This document shows, piece by piece, positions 8,711-17,423 of a stretch of 64,000 nt of DNA (the stretch's first letter is position 1; each line of letters opens with the position of its first letter). The translations under genes and the position numbers were made by a program. The notes below the pieces were generated by a model. It worked only from the letters and a program-made list of their open reading frames with translations, made no database searches and had not been told where the DNA came from. Source of the stretch: Ardenticatenaceae bacterium (GTDB lineage: Bacteria > Chloroflexota > Anaerolineae > Promineifilales > Promineifilaceae); the NCBI GenBank assembly GCA_020634315.1, contig JACKBV010000007.1, positions 1-64,000 on the forward strand, given 5' to 3'.

Positions 8711-10591
8711 ATGACGATTCCGACAACAATTGGCCGATATGAAATACAGCGTGAATTAGGCCGTGGCGGCATGGCAACTGTTTTCCTGGCACATGATCCC
8801 GTCATTGGGCGCGAAGTGGCTGTGAAGGTATTGCCGCGCGAATTTTTGCATGACACTCATTTTCGCGGACGCTTTGAACGAGAGGTAAAAACGATTGCCG
8901 CTCTCGACCATCCGTATATTGTGCCTGTGTATGATTCGGGCATGGAAGGTGAACAGCCGTATTTGGTGATGCGCTATATGGCCGGGGGATCGCTAAAAGA
9001 CCGCCTGGAGCAAGGGCCAATTCCCTATACGGAAGCGATTTTGATTCTCAATCGCATTGCAACGGCTTTAGATGAGGCCCATGCGCATGACATCATTCAT
9101 CGGGATTTGAAACCGGCGAATATCTTGTTTGACCAGCGTGGAGAAGCGTTTTTGTCGGATTTTGGCATTGTGAAGCTGGCGCAATCTACGGCTACATATA
9201 CGGGCAGCGGTATTATTGGCACACCGGCGTATATGAGTCCAGAGCAAGTGTATGGCGATCGGGAGCTTGACGGCCGTTCCGACATTTACTCGCTTGGTGT
9301 GCTGCTGTACCAGATGCTGACGGGCAAAATGCCCTATGCCGGGGACACACCGGCCAAACAAATGATGGCCCATGTCATCGAACCAGTCCCAGACATCCTC
9401 TCCGCACGCCCGGATTTGCCGACAGAATGCCAAACTGTGATTGAGAAGGCGCTGGCGAAAGAGCCAACCAGCCGTTTCGACACCGCCAGTCATCTTGTCA
9501 CGGCATTGACCCGGCCGGAACCATTCTGGCTGCCCCCGCGCGATGAGCCGCAGCCAGCACCGTCGCCTACAAAATCATGGCCGGTATGGGGGCTAGTTGT
9601 GGGCGGCATTGCCGTGCTGCTGCTGGTGGCCGCCTTGCTGCGCGGCGGCGGCGATACAGTCGCCACCGCCACGCCCAACGGCACAGCAACACTTATTGCT
9701 GCCCAATTGCAAATCCCGGCCACCAGCACGGATACGCCACGCCCTTCGGCAACGCCGACGGCAACGAGCACAACCAGGGTGGAAACGGCCGTTACCACCC
9801 CGCCCGACACCGCCACCCCCACAGCAACGCAGACACCAACCCACACACCCTCGCCGACACCTTCTGCCACGCCGGACAAAGGGCCAGAAGCAGGCGTGCT
9901 CGGCCAATCGGCCGGAGGGAATGACATTGAGATGATGCGCTTTGGCAATGGCCCTGGTGTCGTGATATTCATTGGCGGCATCAGCGCCGGATTTGCGCCG
10001 AGTTCGGTCGCGGTTATGGAGGAGGCCATTACCTATTTCCAGGAAAACCCAACGGCCGTTCCCGCTGCCATCACGCTCTACATCATCCCACGCCTTAACC
10101 CGGATAGCAGCGAGGCACCAGGGGAATTAAACGGCCGTATCAATGCCAACGGCGTTGATCTCAACCGTAACTGGGACTGCCGCTGGCGCTCTGATCCCAA
10201 CTGGCGCGGCGAACGAGTTGAAGGGTTGGGCGGTTCCACACCTTTCTCCGAACCGGAAACAGACGCTTTAGCTGAATTTATCCTGGCGCAGCAGCCGGTC
10301 GCCGTTGTCATCTGGCAAGCACGCATCAACAACGGCCTCATCTCTCCTGGTGCCTGCGGGCTGCGCCCTATCGCTTCGGAGCCATTGGCACGCACATACA
10401 GCCTGGCATCCGGATATGAAGTCGCCGATTATGAAGACCTTGTGTCGCAAGAAGTGAACGGCGATAGTGTCAATTGGGTTGATTGGCAGGGGTTCCCGGC
10501 CATCACTGTACTCCTGCCCGATTATGATGATATGGATTGGGAGTCAAATTTACGCGGTATTACGGCCGTTTTACAAACCAGTACGAATTAA
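8711..10591 (+). CDS. Transmembrane Ser/Thr protein kinase with inactive M14 carboxypeptidase-like ectodomain
   Basis: About 626 residues. The PknB-type kinase domain (10-270) is complete: GRGGMATVF loop, K39, HRDLKPAN (D132), DFG (D150), and the PAYMSPEQ segment. One membrane helix (about 290-312) leads to a Thr/Pro-rich stalk and an extracytoplasmic domain (about 400-620). That domain aligns with the M14-like lipoprotein encoded next: it keeps NGVDLNRNWDC and PFSEPE, but the zinc ligands and catalytic Glu are replaced (GGISAGFAP with S425 and A429, WQARI with Q536, AITVLL with L601). It is therefore a predicted binding module rather than an enzyme. ATG 8711 is chosen because kinase homology begins at once; the frame is open to 8642. 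Only two bases separate it from the next gene. Confidence 0.88.
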   Translation: MTIPTTIGRYEIQRELGRGGMATVFLAHDPVIGREVAVKVLPREFLHDTHFRGRFEREVKTIAALDHPYIVPVYDSGMEGEQPYLVMRYMAGGSLKDRLEQGPIPYTEAILILNRIATALDEAHAHDIIHRDLKPANILFDQRGEAFLSDFGIVKLAQSTATYTGSGIIGTPAYMSPEQVYGDRELDGRSDIYSLGVLLYQMLTGKMPYAGDTPAKQMMAHVIEPVPDILSARPDLPTECQTVIEKALAKEPTSRFDTASHLVTALTRPEPFWLPPRDEPQPAPSPTKSWPVWGLVVGGIAVLLLVAALLRGGGDTVATATPNGTATLIAAQLQIPATSTDTPRPSATPTATSTTRVETAVTTPPDTATPTATQTPTHTPSPTPSATPDKGPEAGVLGQSAGGNDIEMMRFGNGPGVVIFIGGISAGFAPSSVAVMEEAITYFQENPTAVPAAITLYIIPRLNPDSSEAPGELNGRINANGVDLNRNWDCRWRSDPNWRGERVEGLGGSTPFSEPETDALAEFILAQQPVAVVIWQARINNGLISPGACGLRPIASEPLARTYSLASGYEVADYEDLVSQEVNGDSVNWVDWQGFPAITVLLPDYDDMDWESNLRGITAVLQTSTN

Positions 10592-10593
10592 TA

Positions 10594-11604
10594 ATGCAGC
10601 AAACAACAAAACTGTTTTTCTGGCTTTTTCTAGCGATTTTTTTAAGTGCATGTGACGCATCACGTGAACAAACGACTTCTTTACCCACCCGTGCGGCAAC
10701 GGCCGTTTCCCCTCTGGCCGCACTCCCCACAACCCCGGCAGCAACAGCGACGGCCATCGCCAACACGGCGACGCCAACAGTAACAAACACGCCAACGCCG
10801 ACAGCGACAGCCACGCCGACAAGCACGCCCACAGCGACGCCGACGGCAACGGCCGTTCCCTTTGGAACCATCACCACCATTGGCTATTCCGCCGGGGGAC
10901 GCCCCATCGAAAACTACCAATTCGGCAATGGCAGCACGCTCATCATCCTCATCGGCGGCATTCATGGCGGGTACGAATGGAACTCAACCCTGCTCATCTA
11001 CGAACTCATTGATTATCTTTTCGCCAATCCCGACATCGTGCCCCCTTCCATCACCTTGCACATCATCCCCGCCGCCAACCCCGACGGGCTGTTCCGCGTC
11101 ACCGGCGTCAACGGCCGTTTCACCGTCGATGATGTAGCCCTGGACATTTTCCCAGGCCGTTTCAACGACAATGGCGTTGACCTCAACCGCAACTGGGATT
11201 GCAACTGGCAGCCCGAAGGAACCTGGCGCGACCAACCGGTCGATGCCGGAGATTACCCATTCTCCGAACCCGAAAATGTCGCGCTGCGCGATTTTATCGT
11301 GCCGCGCAATCCGGCTGTCACCATTTTTTATCACAGCGCCTTTAATGCGATTTTTGCCGCAGGCTGCCCCAATGTGGGGCCGCGCACGCGCGAACTGGCA
11401 GATGTGTATGCCACCGCCGCCAATTACCCGATTTATGAACAGTTCACCAGCTATGAAATAACTGGCGATTCCGGCGATTGGCTGACAACACAAAATATTC
11501 CCTCGATCACCGTGGAATTGAGCACGCACAGCAGTCTGGATTGGACGCGCAATCTAAATGGCCTGCTGGCGGTTTTGGACTATTACGGCAATTTACAGCC
11601 ATGA
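10594..11604 (+). CDS. Secreted lipoprotein, M14-family zinc carboxypeptidase
   Basis: 336 residues. A lipoprotein signal (FFWLFLAIFLSAC) is followed by a Thr/Pro-rich stalk (TPTPTATATPTSTPTATPTA) and an M14 fold. Probable zinc ligands are H124 and E128 in GGIHGGYEWNS and H247 in IFYHSAF; E308 in ITVELSTHS is the probable catalytic Glu; NGVDLNRNWDC carries the substrate-binding Asn/Arg. The His/Glu spacing (HxxxE) differs from classical HxxE but fits bacterial HGGYEWNT-type members as I recall them. It is tightly coupled to the kinase gene, whose ectodomain is a decayed copy of this fold. It likely trims peptides at the outer face of the membrane, possibly producing or removing the kinase ligand. 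ATG 10594 gives the signal sequence. Confidence 0.85.
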   Translation: MQQTTKLFFWLFLAIFLSACDASREQTTSLPTRAATAVSPLAALPTTPAATATAIANTATPTVTNTPTPTATATPTSTPTATPTATAVPFGTITTIGYSAGGRPIENYQFGNGSTLIILIGGIHGGYEWNSTLLIYELIDYLFANPDIVPPSITLHIIPAANPDGLFRVTGVNGRFTVDDVALDIFPGRFNDNGVDLNRNWDCNWQPEGTWRDQPVDAGDYPFSEPENVALRDFIVPRNPAVTIFYHSAFNAIFAAGCPNVGPRTRELADVYATAANYPIYEQFTSYEITGDSGDWLTTQNIPSITVELSTHSSLDWTRNLNGLLAVLDYYGNLQP

Positions 11605-11641
11605 TGGGCGTTTACGGCAACGGCCGTTTCTGAAACTTAAC

Positions 11642-12109
11642 ATGTTTACACCCGTCTCCCGTCTCTTTGCCCATGTGCAAATGGCCGACCTGGCAGAGAT
11701 ACGCCGTTTTACAATGGAAACGGCCGTTTCCTTCTCCGCCGATCCCAACGCCATGGAAGAGCTAATCCTGGCTCTCAATGAAGCCGTCACCAACATTATC
11801 GTTCATGGCTACGAACAAAAACCGGGCGACATTGAAATAACCATAACGCGTCAGGGCTATCAACTGATCATTTACCTGCGTGACAACGCTCCCCTCTTCG
11901 ATCCAACCAGCAAACCCACGCCGGACATCACCTTACCGCTTGCACAACGGCCGTTTGGCGGGATGGGCATTCACATGATGCGTGCCTTTACAGACAAACT
12001 GCGCTATCAGGTAACAACAAACGGCCAAAATGAGCTGATGCTCGTCAAACAATGCTGCCATGACGAAATCAACCATGATTATTCACAGCAGCACATGCCA
12101 AAAGGATGA
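11642..12109 (+). CDS. RsbW-like anti-sigma/serine kinase (HATPase_c_2)
   Basis: 155 residues with a GHKL ATPase fold: N box ELILALNEAVTNIIVHGYE, a G1-like segment (LRDNAPLFDP) and RPFGGMGIHMMRAFTDKLRY as the G2/ATP lid. Proteins of this family bind and inhibit a sigma factor, or another partner, and phosphorylate a STAS antagonist. ATG 11642 is used because homology starts there; the frame is open back to 11558 inside the preceding gene. It comes directly before the STAS gene with a frame-shifted start close to its stop. No sigma factor gene is in the window, so the controlled partner is not visible. Confidence 0.85.
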   Translation: MFTPVSRLFAHVQMADLAEIRRFTMETAVSFSADPNAMEELILALNEAVTNIIVHGYEQKPGDIEITITRQGYQLIIYLRDNAPLFDPTSKPTPDITLPLAQRPFGGMGIHMMRAFTDKLRYQVTTNGQNELMLVKQCCHDEINHDYSQQHMPKG

Positions 12110-12112
12110 ACT

Positions 12113-12526
12113 GTGTTCATAACACAAACCGAATTTCTACACAGCCCCAAGCCCATCACCATCCTCAGCCTCAGAGGGGAACTCGATGCCACCAATTACC
12201 ATGTCGTCATCAACCAGGCCAAACAGCTTTACGACGAGGGTACACGCAATTTGCTAATCGATCTCAGCGACCTCGTTTTTATGGCGAGTTCTGGATTGGT
12301 GGCGCTGCACATTGCAGCCAAAATCATGCGCGGCGAAAGCATCCCCAAAACGAACGGCAACTGCATGCACGCAATTGCCGACGACATCGATATGCGCACC
12401 AGCCCAGAGCGCCATTGCAAACTGCTCAAGCCGCAGCGCCGCATCCAAAAAACATTAGACACCACCGGATTTAGCACCATTTTGCAAATTTATCAGGATC
12501 GAGATGCCGCCATTGCCTCATTTTAA
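12113..12526 (+). CDS. RsbV-like STAS anti-sigma factor antagonist
   Basis: 137 residues. ITILSLRGELDATNYHVVIN and NLLIDLSDLVFMASSGLVAL give the STAS fold; the Ser pair before Gly in MASSGL holds the predicted phosphorylation site. About 30 residues after the core (SIPKTNGNCMHAIADDIDMR) are longer than in minimal RsbV proteins. The start is GTG 12113, preceded by AAAGGA. It lies three bases after the RsbW-like gene. The dephosphorylated form would bind the RsbW-like protein and free its partner; the downstream SpoIIE phosphatase is the natural activator. Confidence 0.83.
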   Translation: MFITQTEFLHSPKPITILSLRGELDATNYHVVINQAKQLYDEGTRNLLIDLSDLVFMASSGLVALHIAAKIMRGESIPKTNGNCMHAIADDIDMRTSPERHCKLLKPQRRIQKTLDTTGFSTILQIYQDRDAAIASF

Positions 12527-12571
12527 TGGCGGCAATTCTCCATAACGTGCCCCATGCACCAAGGAAAGAAT

Positions 12572-13687
12572 ATGGAGGAACCATCCTTACAAGGGTTTGC
12601 CGTTTTACGCAATCCTACCCGTCATCGCCATTTTGCCGCTGGTGAGGCTATCTTTTATCAGGGCGATCAGGGCGACGACATGTACATTGTGGTCGCGGGC
12701 GAACTGCGGGTAACGCTCGATGACAATGAGATCAATCGCCTGACATCCGGCGCTGTATTTGGCGAGATGTCATTGGTGGATGAACGAACGCGCAGTGCGA
12801 CGGTAACGGCCGTTACCGACTGCACCCTCATCCCCGTCAGCCAGGCCCACTTTGCCGAACTCGCCCAACAAGACCCCGACTTCGCCATCCAAATCATGCG
12901 CATCATGTCCATCCGCCTGCGCAACATGATGGCCGAAGAAGTCGAACGGCAGCGCCTGGAACAAGAACTGGCTATCGGTCGCCAAATCCAACTCAGCTTA
13001 CTGCCACAAAAGACACCACAAATCCCCGGCTGGGAATTTGCCGTTCATTATCAGGCAGCACGCCAGGTGGGCGGCGACCTGTATGACTTTATGCCCGCAC
13101 CGGCCAATCCTCACCAATTGCACATCGTCGTCGCCGATGTCACCGGCAAAGGCGTGCCCGCCGCTATGTTCATGGCTGTGGGACGCACGCTCTTTCGCGC
13201 CACCGCCGCCGACACACATGCCCCTGCGCACATTTTGCACCGTGTCAACGAGTCGATTTTGCGCGACAATCATTCGCCGCTCTTTCTCAGCGCTTGCTAC
13301 ATCACCCTGGATACGCAGACCGGCGTGCTGCGCCATGCCAGCGCCGGACATGAAGCGCCACTTTGGCTGCACGGCGAAACGGGCGCCGTGACGGAACTGC
13401 CAGGACGCGGCATGGTGTTGGGAGCATTCAAAACAGTGGCTTTTGCTGAGGAAACGGCCGTTCTCGCTCCCGGTGACGCTTTAATCATCTACACCGATGG
13501 CGTCACAGAAGCACGCGACACAACACGAGGTTTCTTTGGCGACGAACGGCTCACGGCGGCGATTGCCGCCGCACGCGGGGCCAGGGCGACAGAGTTGGTG
13601 CAGCAATTGGTAACGGCCGTAACCCACTTCACCGGCGACATGCCCCAGGCCGACGACCTGACCATCGTCGTCATCAAACGCCTCTAG
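12572..13687 (+). CDS. RsbU-like PP2C (SpoIIE) phosphatase with cyclic-nucleotide-binding domain
   Basis: About 371 residues. The N-terminal cNMP-binding domain (about 10-120) has AAGEAIFYQGDQGDDMYIVV and a phosphate-binding-cassette-like GAVFGEMSLVDERTRSATV. A short coiled linker follows (EEVERQRLEQELAIGRQIQL), then a SpoIIE phosphatase with metal-binding Asp residues in QVGGDLYDF, VADVTGKGVPAAMF, IYTDGVTEA and QADDLTIVV. It would dephosphorylate the STAS protein in response to cAMP, cGMP or a related ligand. ATG 12572 has AAGGA six bases upstream; an in-frame ATG at 12554 lacks one. Last gene of the kinase-M14-RsbW-RsbV-RsbU set. Confidence 0.88.
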   Translation: MEEPSLQGFAVLRNPTRHRHFAAGEAIFYQGDQGDDMYIVVAGELRVTLDDNEINRLTSGAVFGEMSLVDERTRSATVTAVTDCTLIPVSQAHFAELAQQDPDFAIQIMRIMSIRLRNMMAEEVERQRLEQELAIGRQIQLSLLPQKTPQIPGWEFAVHYQAARQVGGDLYDFMPAPANPHQLHIVVADVTGKGVPAAMFMAVGRTLFRATAADTHAPAHILHRVNESILRDNHSPLFLSACYITLDTQTGVLRHASAGHEAPLWLHGETGAVTELPGRGMVLGAFKTVAFAEETAVLAPGDALIIYTDGVTEARDTTRGFFGDERLTAAIAAARGARATELVQQLVTAVTHFTGDMPQADDLTIVVIKRL

Positions 13688-13766
13688 CCGTGACAACCTA
13701 AACAACAAGAGCCAAACGCATCGGCTCCCGGACAAGGCCATCCAGTTTATCGTTACAACACCCGGC

Positions 13767-14126
13767 TTAAAATTGGCTCAGTAATTGCAACAACTGCGCC
13801 ACATCCATAGGTTTGCGCAAATAAGCATTGGCCCCGGCCGCCAGCCCTTCTTGATCCGCCCCCATCTGAGTTTTGCCGCTGAGCATGATGATTGGCAAAG
13901 TTGCCGTCTGCGGCTGCGCACGCAACAGCTTGCAAAGCGTAATGCCATCCATGCGCGGCATCATGACATCCAAAATCATAGCACGAGGCAGAGAAGCATT
14001 TAACTTCTCTAAGGCATCTACCCCATCCTCAGCTTCAAACACGACATAGTCTTCCATTTCCAATAACATGCGCAGCATATGTCGAATAATTGCGTCATCG
14101 TCGACGACTAAGACTGAATAACCCAT
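13767..14126 (-). CDS. Stand-alone receiver-domain response regulator
   Basis: 119 residues, only a receiver domain (CheY/DivK-like). D9-D11 form the acidic pocket, D53 is the phosphoacceptor (MILDVMMPRMDG), S83 and K105 (YLRKPMD) complete the site. With no output domain it probably acts by protein contact, or as a phosphate relay for the nearby histidine kinase or one elsewhere. It is convergent with the phosphatase gene; GAGCC/GGCTC arms near 13711-13729 may form a weak hairpin between the two stops. The 240 bases upstream hold no gene. Confidence 0.9.
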   Translation of the reverse strand: MGYSVLVVDDDAIIRHMLRMLLEMEDYVVFEAEDGVDALEKLNASLPRAMILDVMMPRMDGITLCKLLRAQPQTATLPIIMLSGKTQMGADQEGLAAGANAYLRKPMDVAQLLQLLSQF

Positions 14127-14363
14127 TTTGCCCTCCCAGTTTCGTGATGCACATTGGGAATAGCAACCGCGTACTACTTAATAGAACTGGTTTTTCACAA
14201 TCCTACTGTTGCTTCAGTGCAGTAGATCAATAGTATACTGGCATTACCAAAATGTTAACAGGTCATGTGTACCAATAGCACAAATAACAGGAGTAGAGAA
14301 ACCTTTTGCGCACACGAAACTCTGGCTATTTGCCAAAGAAAAAACTGGGGTCGAACGGTTCGG

Positions 14364-14720
14364 TTATCGTTTGCCCAACTTAAAAAAGCAAATGGCCCAG
14401 CCCGCCGCCGGGTCGGTGGTGACGCCCGTAGAAACGACAGGGCGTCCGGTTGCTACGGCCAACCGCGCACGTTGTTCTGTGCAAACATGCTGCAACAACT
14501 GCTGCACATACCGCGCAAACAAAGGGTCGTCTGGCTGCTGTGCCGCCAGGGCCAGCTCGCCGCGTGAAAATGCATCTTCGATGACAACGACGATCTCTTC
14601 TGGCCCAACAACGGTGTGCGCACGGCCGTTTTCGGTGCCATGATTACGCTGCCAGGCAGAGAGGACGTCTGCGGCAACGGCCGTTAACACATCATCAGCC
14701 AACACAAGTCCATCACCCAT
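14364..14720 (-). CDS. Divergent DUF2294 (MpsC-like) protein
   Basis: 118 residues. The pattern EEIVVVIEDAFSRGELALAA, then FARYVQQLLQHVC and RLAVATGRPVV followed by GWAICFFKL, follows the DUF2294/MpsC layout (a VRL-type strand, an E-x-x-L helix, an R-x-x-L helix, tG-x-x-V, then F-x-L), but is much diverged from the clear DUF2294 gene at 23094. MpsC proteins belong to a Na+-translocating, membrane-potential system beside NuoL-like subunits. ATG 14720 overlaps the mrpG stop by eight bases with AGGTG upstream, so it is the last gene of the mrp operon. The family call is tentative; the position is suggestive. Confidence 0.5.
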   Translation of the reverse strand: MGDGLVLADDVLTAVAADVLSAWQRNHGTENGRAHTVVGPEEIVVVIEDAFSRGELALAAQQPDDPLFARYVQQLLQHVCTEQRARLAVATGRPVVSTGVTTDPAAGWAICFFKLGKR

Positions 14721-15087
14721 CTTGCACCTGCCCTTGCTCACCAGCCAGGCGCTGCCCGGCTAAAGCCCCATCCCGCTGCAAATCATTGCGCTGCCCGACC
14801 ATGGGGATTCCCACGCGATACGCGGCAGAGGCGATGGCATGGCTTGTCACCGGCCCAATGATGAGCAGCAGCGCAATCAACACCAACCCTTTGCCAATGC
14901 TCAAGGACGTGCCAGAAACGGCCGCTGCCAGCAGCAAAACGCCGCCAAACACCCCCACCTTGCCCGTCGCATGCAGCCGTGTATACACATCCGGCAGGCG
15001 CACATACCCCACAACGCCCACCAACGAGAAAAACGTGCCTGCAATCACCGCCACAATGGCTACTATCTGTAAAAAAGTTGTCATCAC
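14713..15087 (-). CDS. mrpG: Mrp-type Na+/H+ antiporter subunit G
   Basis: 124 residues, three membrane helices. FFSLVGVVGYVRLPDVYTRL is the MnhG/PhaG signature, with HATGKVGVFGGVLLL and LIALLLIIGPVTSHAIA following. The hydrophilic C-terminal tail (about 30 residues) exceeds a minimal MrpG. It is part of the seven-subunit Mrp complex that exchanges cytoplasmic Na+ (or K+) for protons. It follows mrpF after 50 bases and overlaps the DUF2294-like gene. Confidence 0.9.
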   Translation of the reverse strand: MMTTFLQIVAIVAVIAGTFFSLVGVVGYVRLPDVYTRLHATGKVGVFGGVLLLAAAVSGTSLSIGKGLVLIALLLIIGPVTSHAIASAAYRVGIPMVGQRNDLQRDGALAGQRLAGEQGQVQDG

Positions 15088-15137
15088 ATCATCCTTTGAT
15101 TCGTGCGTTCGTGCGTTCGTACGTCAGCACACGCCAC

Positions 15138-15413
15138 CTAAAACATCTGCTCGTCGGCCAGATATTTCGACAAGGCGATTGTGCCCACAAACCCCAATGC
15201 CACTAAGCCAAGTGCCACATCAATGTAAATGCTCTGCTGGCTGATGAGGGCAATCAAGACCAATATCGCCAGCGTGAACGTGCTTAATAAATCAGCGCCA
15301 ATCAGACGGTCAATCACATTCTCGCCCCGCCACACGCGCCACATCGTCACGGCAATCATGCCGATGTGCAGCAGCAGTGAACCATAGAGAACGGCCGTTA
15401 AAATTGCTTCCAT
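15138..15413 (-). CDS. mrpF: Mrp-type Na+/H+ antiporter subunit F
   Basis: 91 residues, three membrane helices; VWRGENVIDRLIGADLLSTF is the MnhF/PhaF signature (normally GPt-x-x-DRv-a-D). ATG 15413 gives the usual length of about 90 residues; the open frame runs on to 15512 without homology. It starts 25 bases after the mrpE stop. A small membrane subunit required for assembly of the Mrp complex. Confidence 0.88.
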   Translation of the reverse strand: MEAILTAVLYGSLLLHIGMIAVTMWRVWRGENVIDRLIGADLLSTFTLAILVLIALISQQSIYIDVALGLVALGFVGTIALSKYLADEQMF

Positions 15414-15438
15414 TTCACACCTCTCACCTTCTGCGGCC

Positions 15439-15918
15439 CTACACAAAAATCCGCTGCAACAAATCGCGCCGCATCGTCTGCGCCCGCGCCACATACTCTG
15501 CGGCCGCATCAACCCGCAGGCAGTGCGTATACATCACGCCATCTGCATCAATTTCCACAACCATTTCCCCCGGCGTCACAGTAATGGCATGGGCGCTCAA
15601 CGCCGTCGCCAGTTCCGAGGCACAGCCAGAGGGAATAGCGACCACACCCGGCTCAATTGACAACTTTGGCGACAACACAATTCGCGTCACCTGTATGCCG
15701 CTACGCGCCAAATCCCACAACAGCACGCCGACATACTGCACGGCAGCCAGCAAAGCGCCCGGTACGCGTCGCCAGATGATGGGTCGTGGTAACGGCCGTA
15801 ACAACGCCGCCGCTCCCACCGCCAACACCAGCCCAACAATCAAATTGCTCACTTCCCCATTCCCCGTCAACAGCAAATACAACAGCCATAACGGCAAAAT
15901 AACCACCAAATAATGCAT
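15439..15918 (-). CDS. mrpE: Mrp-type Na+/H+ antiporter subunit E
   Basis: 159 residues. Two N-terminal helices (LVVILPLWLLYLLLT and SNLIVGLVLAVGAAALL) are followed by RSGIQVTRIVLSPKLSIEPG and SAHAITVTPGEMVVEID, the hallmark of MnhE/PhaE. ATG 15918 is chosen for family length. It begins 16 bases after the mrpD stop. A structural and assembly subunit of the antiporter. Confidence 0.9.
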   Translation of the reverse strand: MHYLVVILPLWLLYLLLTGNGEVSNLIVGLVLAVGAAALLRPLPRPIIWRRVPGALLAAVQYVGVLLWDLARSGIQVTRIVLSPKLSIEPGVVAIPSGCASELATALSAHAITVTPGEMVVEIDADGVMYTHCLRVDAAAEYVARAQTMRRDLLQRIFV

Positions 15919-15934
15919 CGTCACACCTCGCAAA

Positions 15935-17422
15935 CTATCCGCCCAACACCGCCGCCACATACGCCGCCGGTGACAACAACCACTCAGTTGTCGCCTGCGC
16001 CAGACTAACCAACGGTTCCGCCCAGACGCCCAACAACACAACCAATCCCAACAACAAGATCGGAGCCAACAAGCGGTCGCCACTTGCTTTCACCTTGACC
16101 TCGGCATCCGGCGCTTGCCACCAAATGCGGCGAAAGGCACGCATCGTGTAGACCAACGTCAGCACACTGCTGACGCCAATCAACGCCAACACACCCCACT
16201 CAGCCGCCGCAATGCCACTCTGAAACAGCAGCAGCTTACTGATAAACCCATTGGTCGGTGGAATACCCGCCAGCGCCAGACTGCCCAAGAAGAAAAGCAC
16301 GCCCATGCCCGGCAAATATTTACCCAGGCCGGTGATAGCCGCGAAAGCGGCCGTTTTCACCGGCGCACGGCTGGCAACGGCCCCGGCCAACATCAACATC
16401 GCCGCCTTAATCAGGCTGTGATTGACGGCAAAGACCAGCGCCGCGGCAATGCTCAACGCCGTTCCCCAACCAATGCCCACCAAAATGAAGCCTATTTGCG
16501 CCAGCGTTGAGTATGCCAACATGCGCTTCACGTTATGGGTGCCGATGGCCGACAGGCCACCAAACACGACGCCAATCACCCCGACGACCAACAACACTGT
16601 CTGAATCGTCTCTGCCTGCGCCACAAACAGCAGGGTCGTCATGCGCAAAAAGCCATACACGCCTAGCTTCACAACCACCGAGGAGAGCATGGCGGAAACG
16701 GCCGTTGGCGCGGCCGTATGAAAATCAGGCTGCCAAAAGTGGAACGGAAACACCGCGCTTTTGATCATGAACGCCGCCAACAACAAGGCAATCGCCACCG
16801 GCAGCAAAGGTTGGCTGCCATCGGCCGCAATACGCTGCCCCAAATCTGCCATATTCAACGTGCCATAAGAGACATACAAACTGCCAATTGCCAGCAGCAT
16901 GAAGGCAGCGGCCAACAGGCTGATATAGAAATATTTGTAAGCTGCTTCTGTGCCGTATTTGTCATCGGAAACGGCCGTTAACACCGTCCCCGAAATCACC
17001 AACAGTTCCGCAAACACATACAAATTAAACAAATCACCCGTTAGCATCGCCCCCGTCAACCCCGTCGTCAACATCAAGAACAACGGATAAAACGTCGGGT
17101 AACGCACCACCTGATCACGGCTGCCCCAGGCATACAACACCCCGCTCAGCAGCACCGTCTGGCTCATCACCACCAGCAGCAGCCCCAACAAATCGCCAAC
17201 AACGGCAATGCCAAATGGAGCCGCCCAGCCACCGCCCTCAAACACAAGCGGCACCCCTTGCTGCCACACCGTCCACAACAAACTGGCACTCATTGCCAGC
17301 GAAACCAACAGCGTCGCAAACGTCCAACGCACTTGCAGCCGTGGCCGGTGCCGCAGCAGCATGGCAATCACCGCGCCGCCCAACGGCATTAAAATCGGGA
17401 ATAAAATCAAATGTGTCTTCAT
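15935..17422 (-). CDS. mrpD: Mrp-type Na+/H+ antiporter subunit D (NuoM/N-like)
   Basis: 495 residues with about 14 membrane helices of the proton-pumping antiporter family. Conserved features include LFNLYVFAELLVISGTVLTA (channel Glu), AFMIKSAVFPFHFWQPDFHT (broken helix TM7, key Lys), VNHSLIKAAMLMLAGA (TM8 His/Lys) and ALAGIPPTNGFISKLLLFQS (TM12 region). It forms one of the two putative ion-translocating subunits of Mrp. It begins one base after the mrpC stop. Confidence 0.93.
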   Translation of the reverse strand: MKTHLILFPILMPLGGAVIAMLLRHRPRLQVRWTFATLLVSLAMSASLLWTVWQQGVPLVFEGGGWAAPFGIAVVGDLLGLLLVVMSQTVLLSGVLYAWGSRDQVVRYPTFYPLFLMLTTGLTGAMLTGDLFNLYVFAELLVISGTVLTAVSDDKYGTEAAYKYFYISLLAAAFMLLAIGSLYVSYGTLNMADLGQRIAADGSQPLLPVAIALLLAAFMIKSAVFPFHFWQPDFHTAAPTAVSAMLSSVVVKLGVYGFLRMTTLLFVAQAETIQTVLLVVGVIGVVFGGLSAIGTHNVKRMLAYSTLAQIGFILVGIGWGTALSIAAALVFAVNHSLIKAAMLMLAGAVASRAPVKTAAFAAITGLGKYLPGMGVLFFLGSLALAGIPPTNGFISKLLLFQSGIAAAEWGVLALIGVSSVLTLVYTMRAFRRIWWQAPDAEVKVKASGDRLLAPILLLGLVVLLGVWAEPLVSLAQATTEWLLSPAAYVAAVLGG

Positions 17423-17423
17423 C

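Noticed and set aside
9490..10029. Minus-strand frames of Val/Gly-rich repeats opposite Thr/Pro stalks (also 62511-62978 and 10560-10880)
   Set aside because: They are the complement of ACG/CCG-rich stalk codons and have no independent support.
14127..14363. TATACT-like box (14232-14237, minus) as promoter of the lone receiver gene
   Set aside because: The -35 at the right distance (TGTTAA) is poor and the box is over 100 bases from the start; not supported enough to list.
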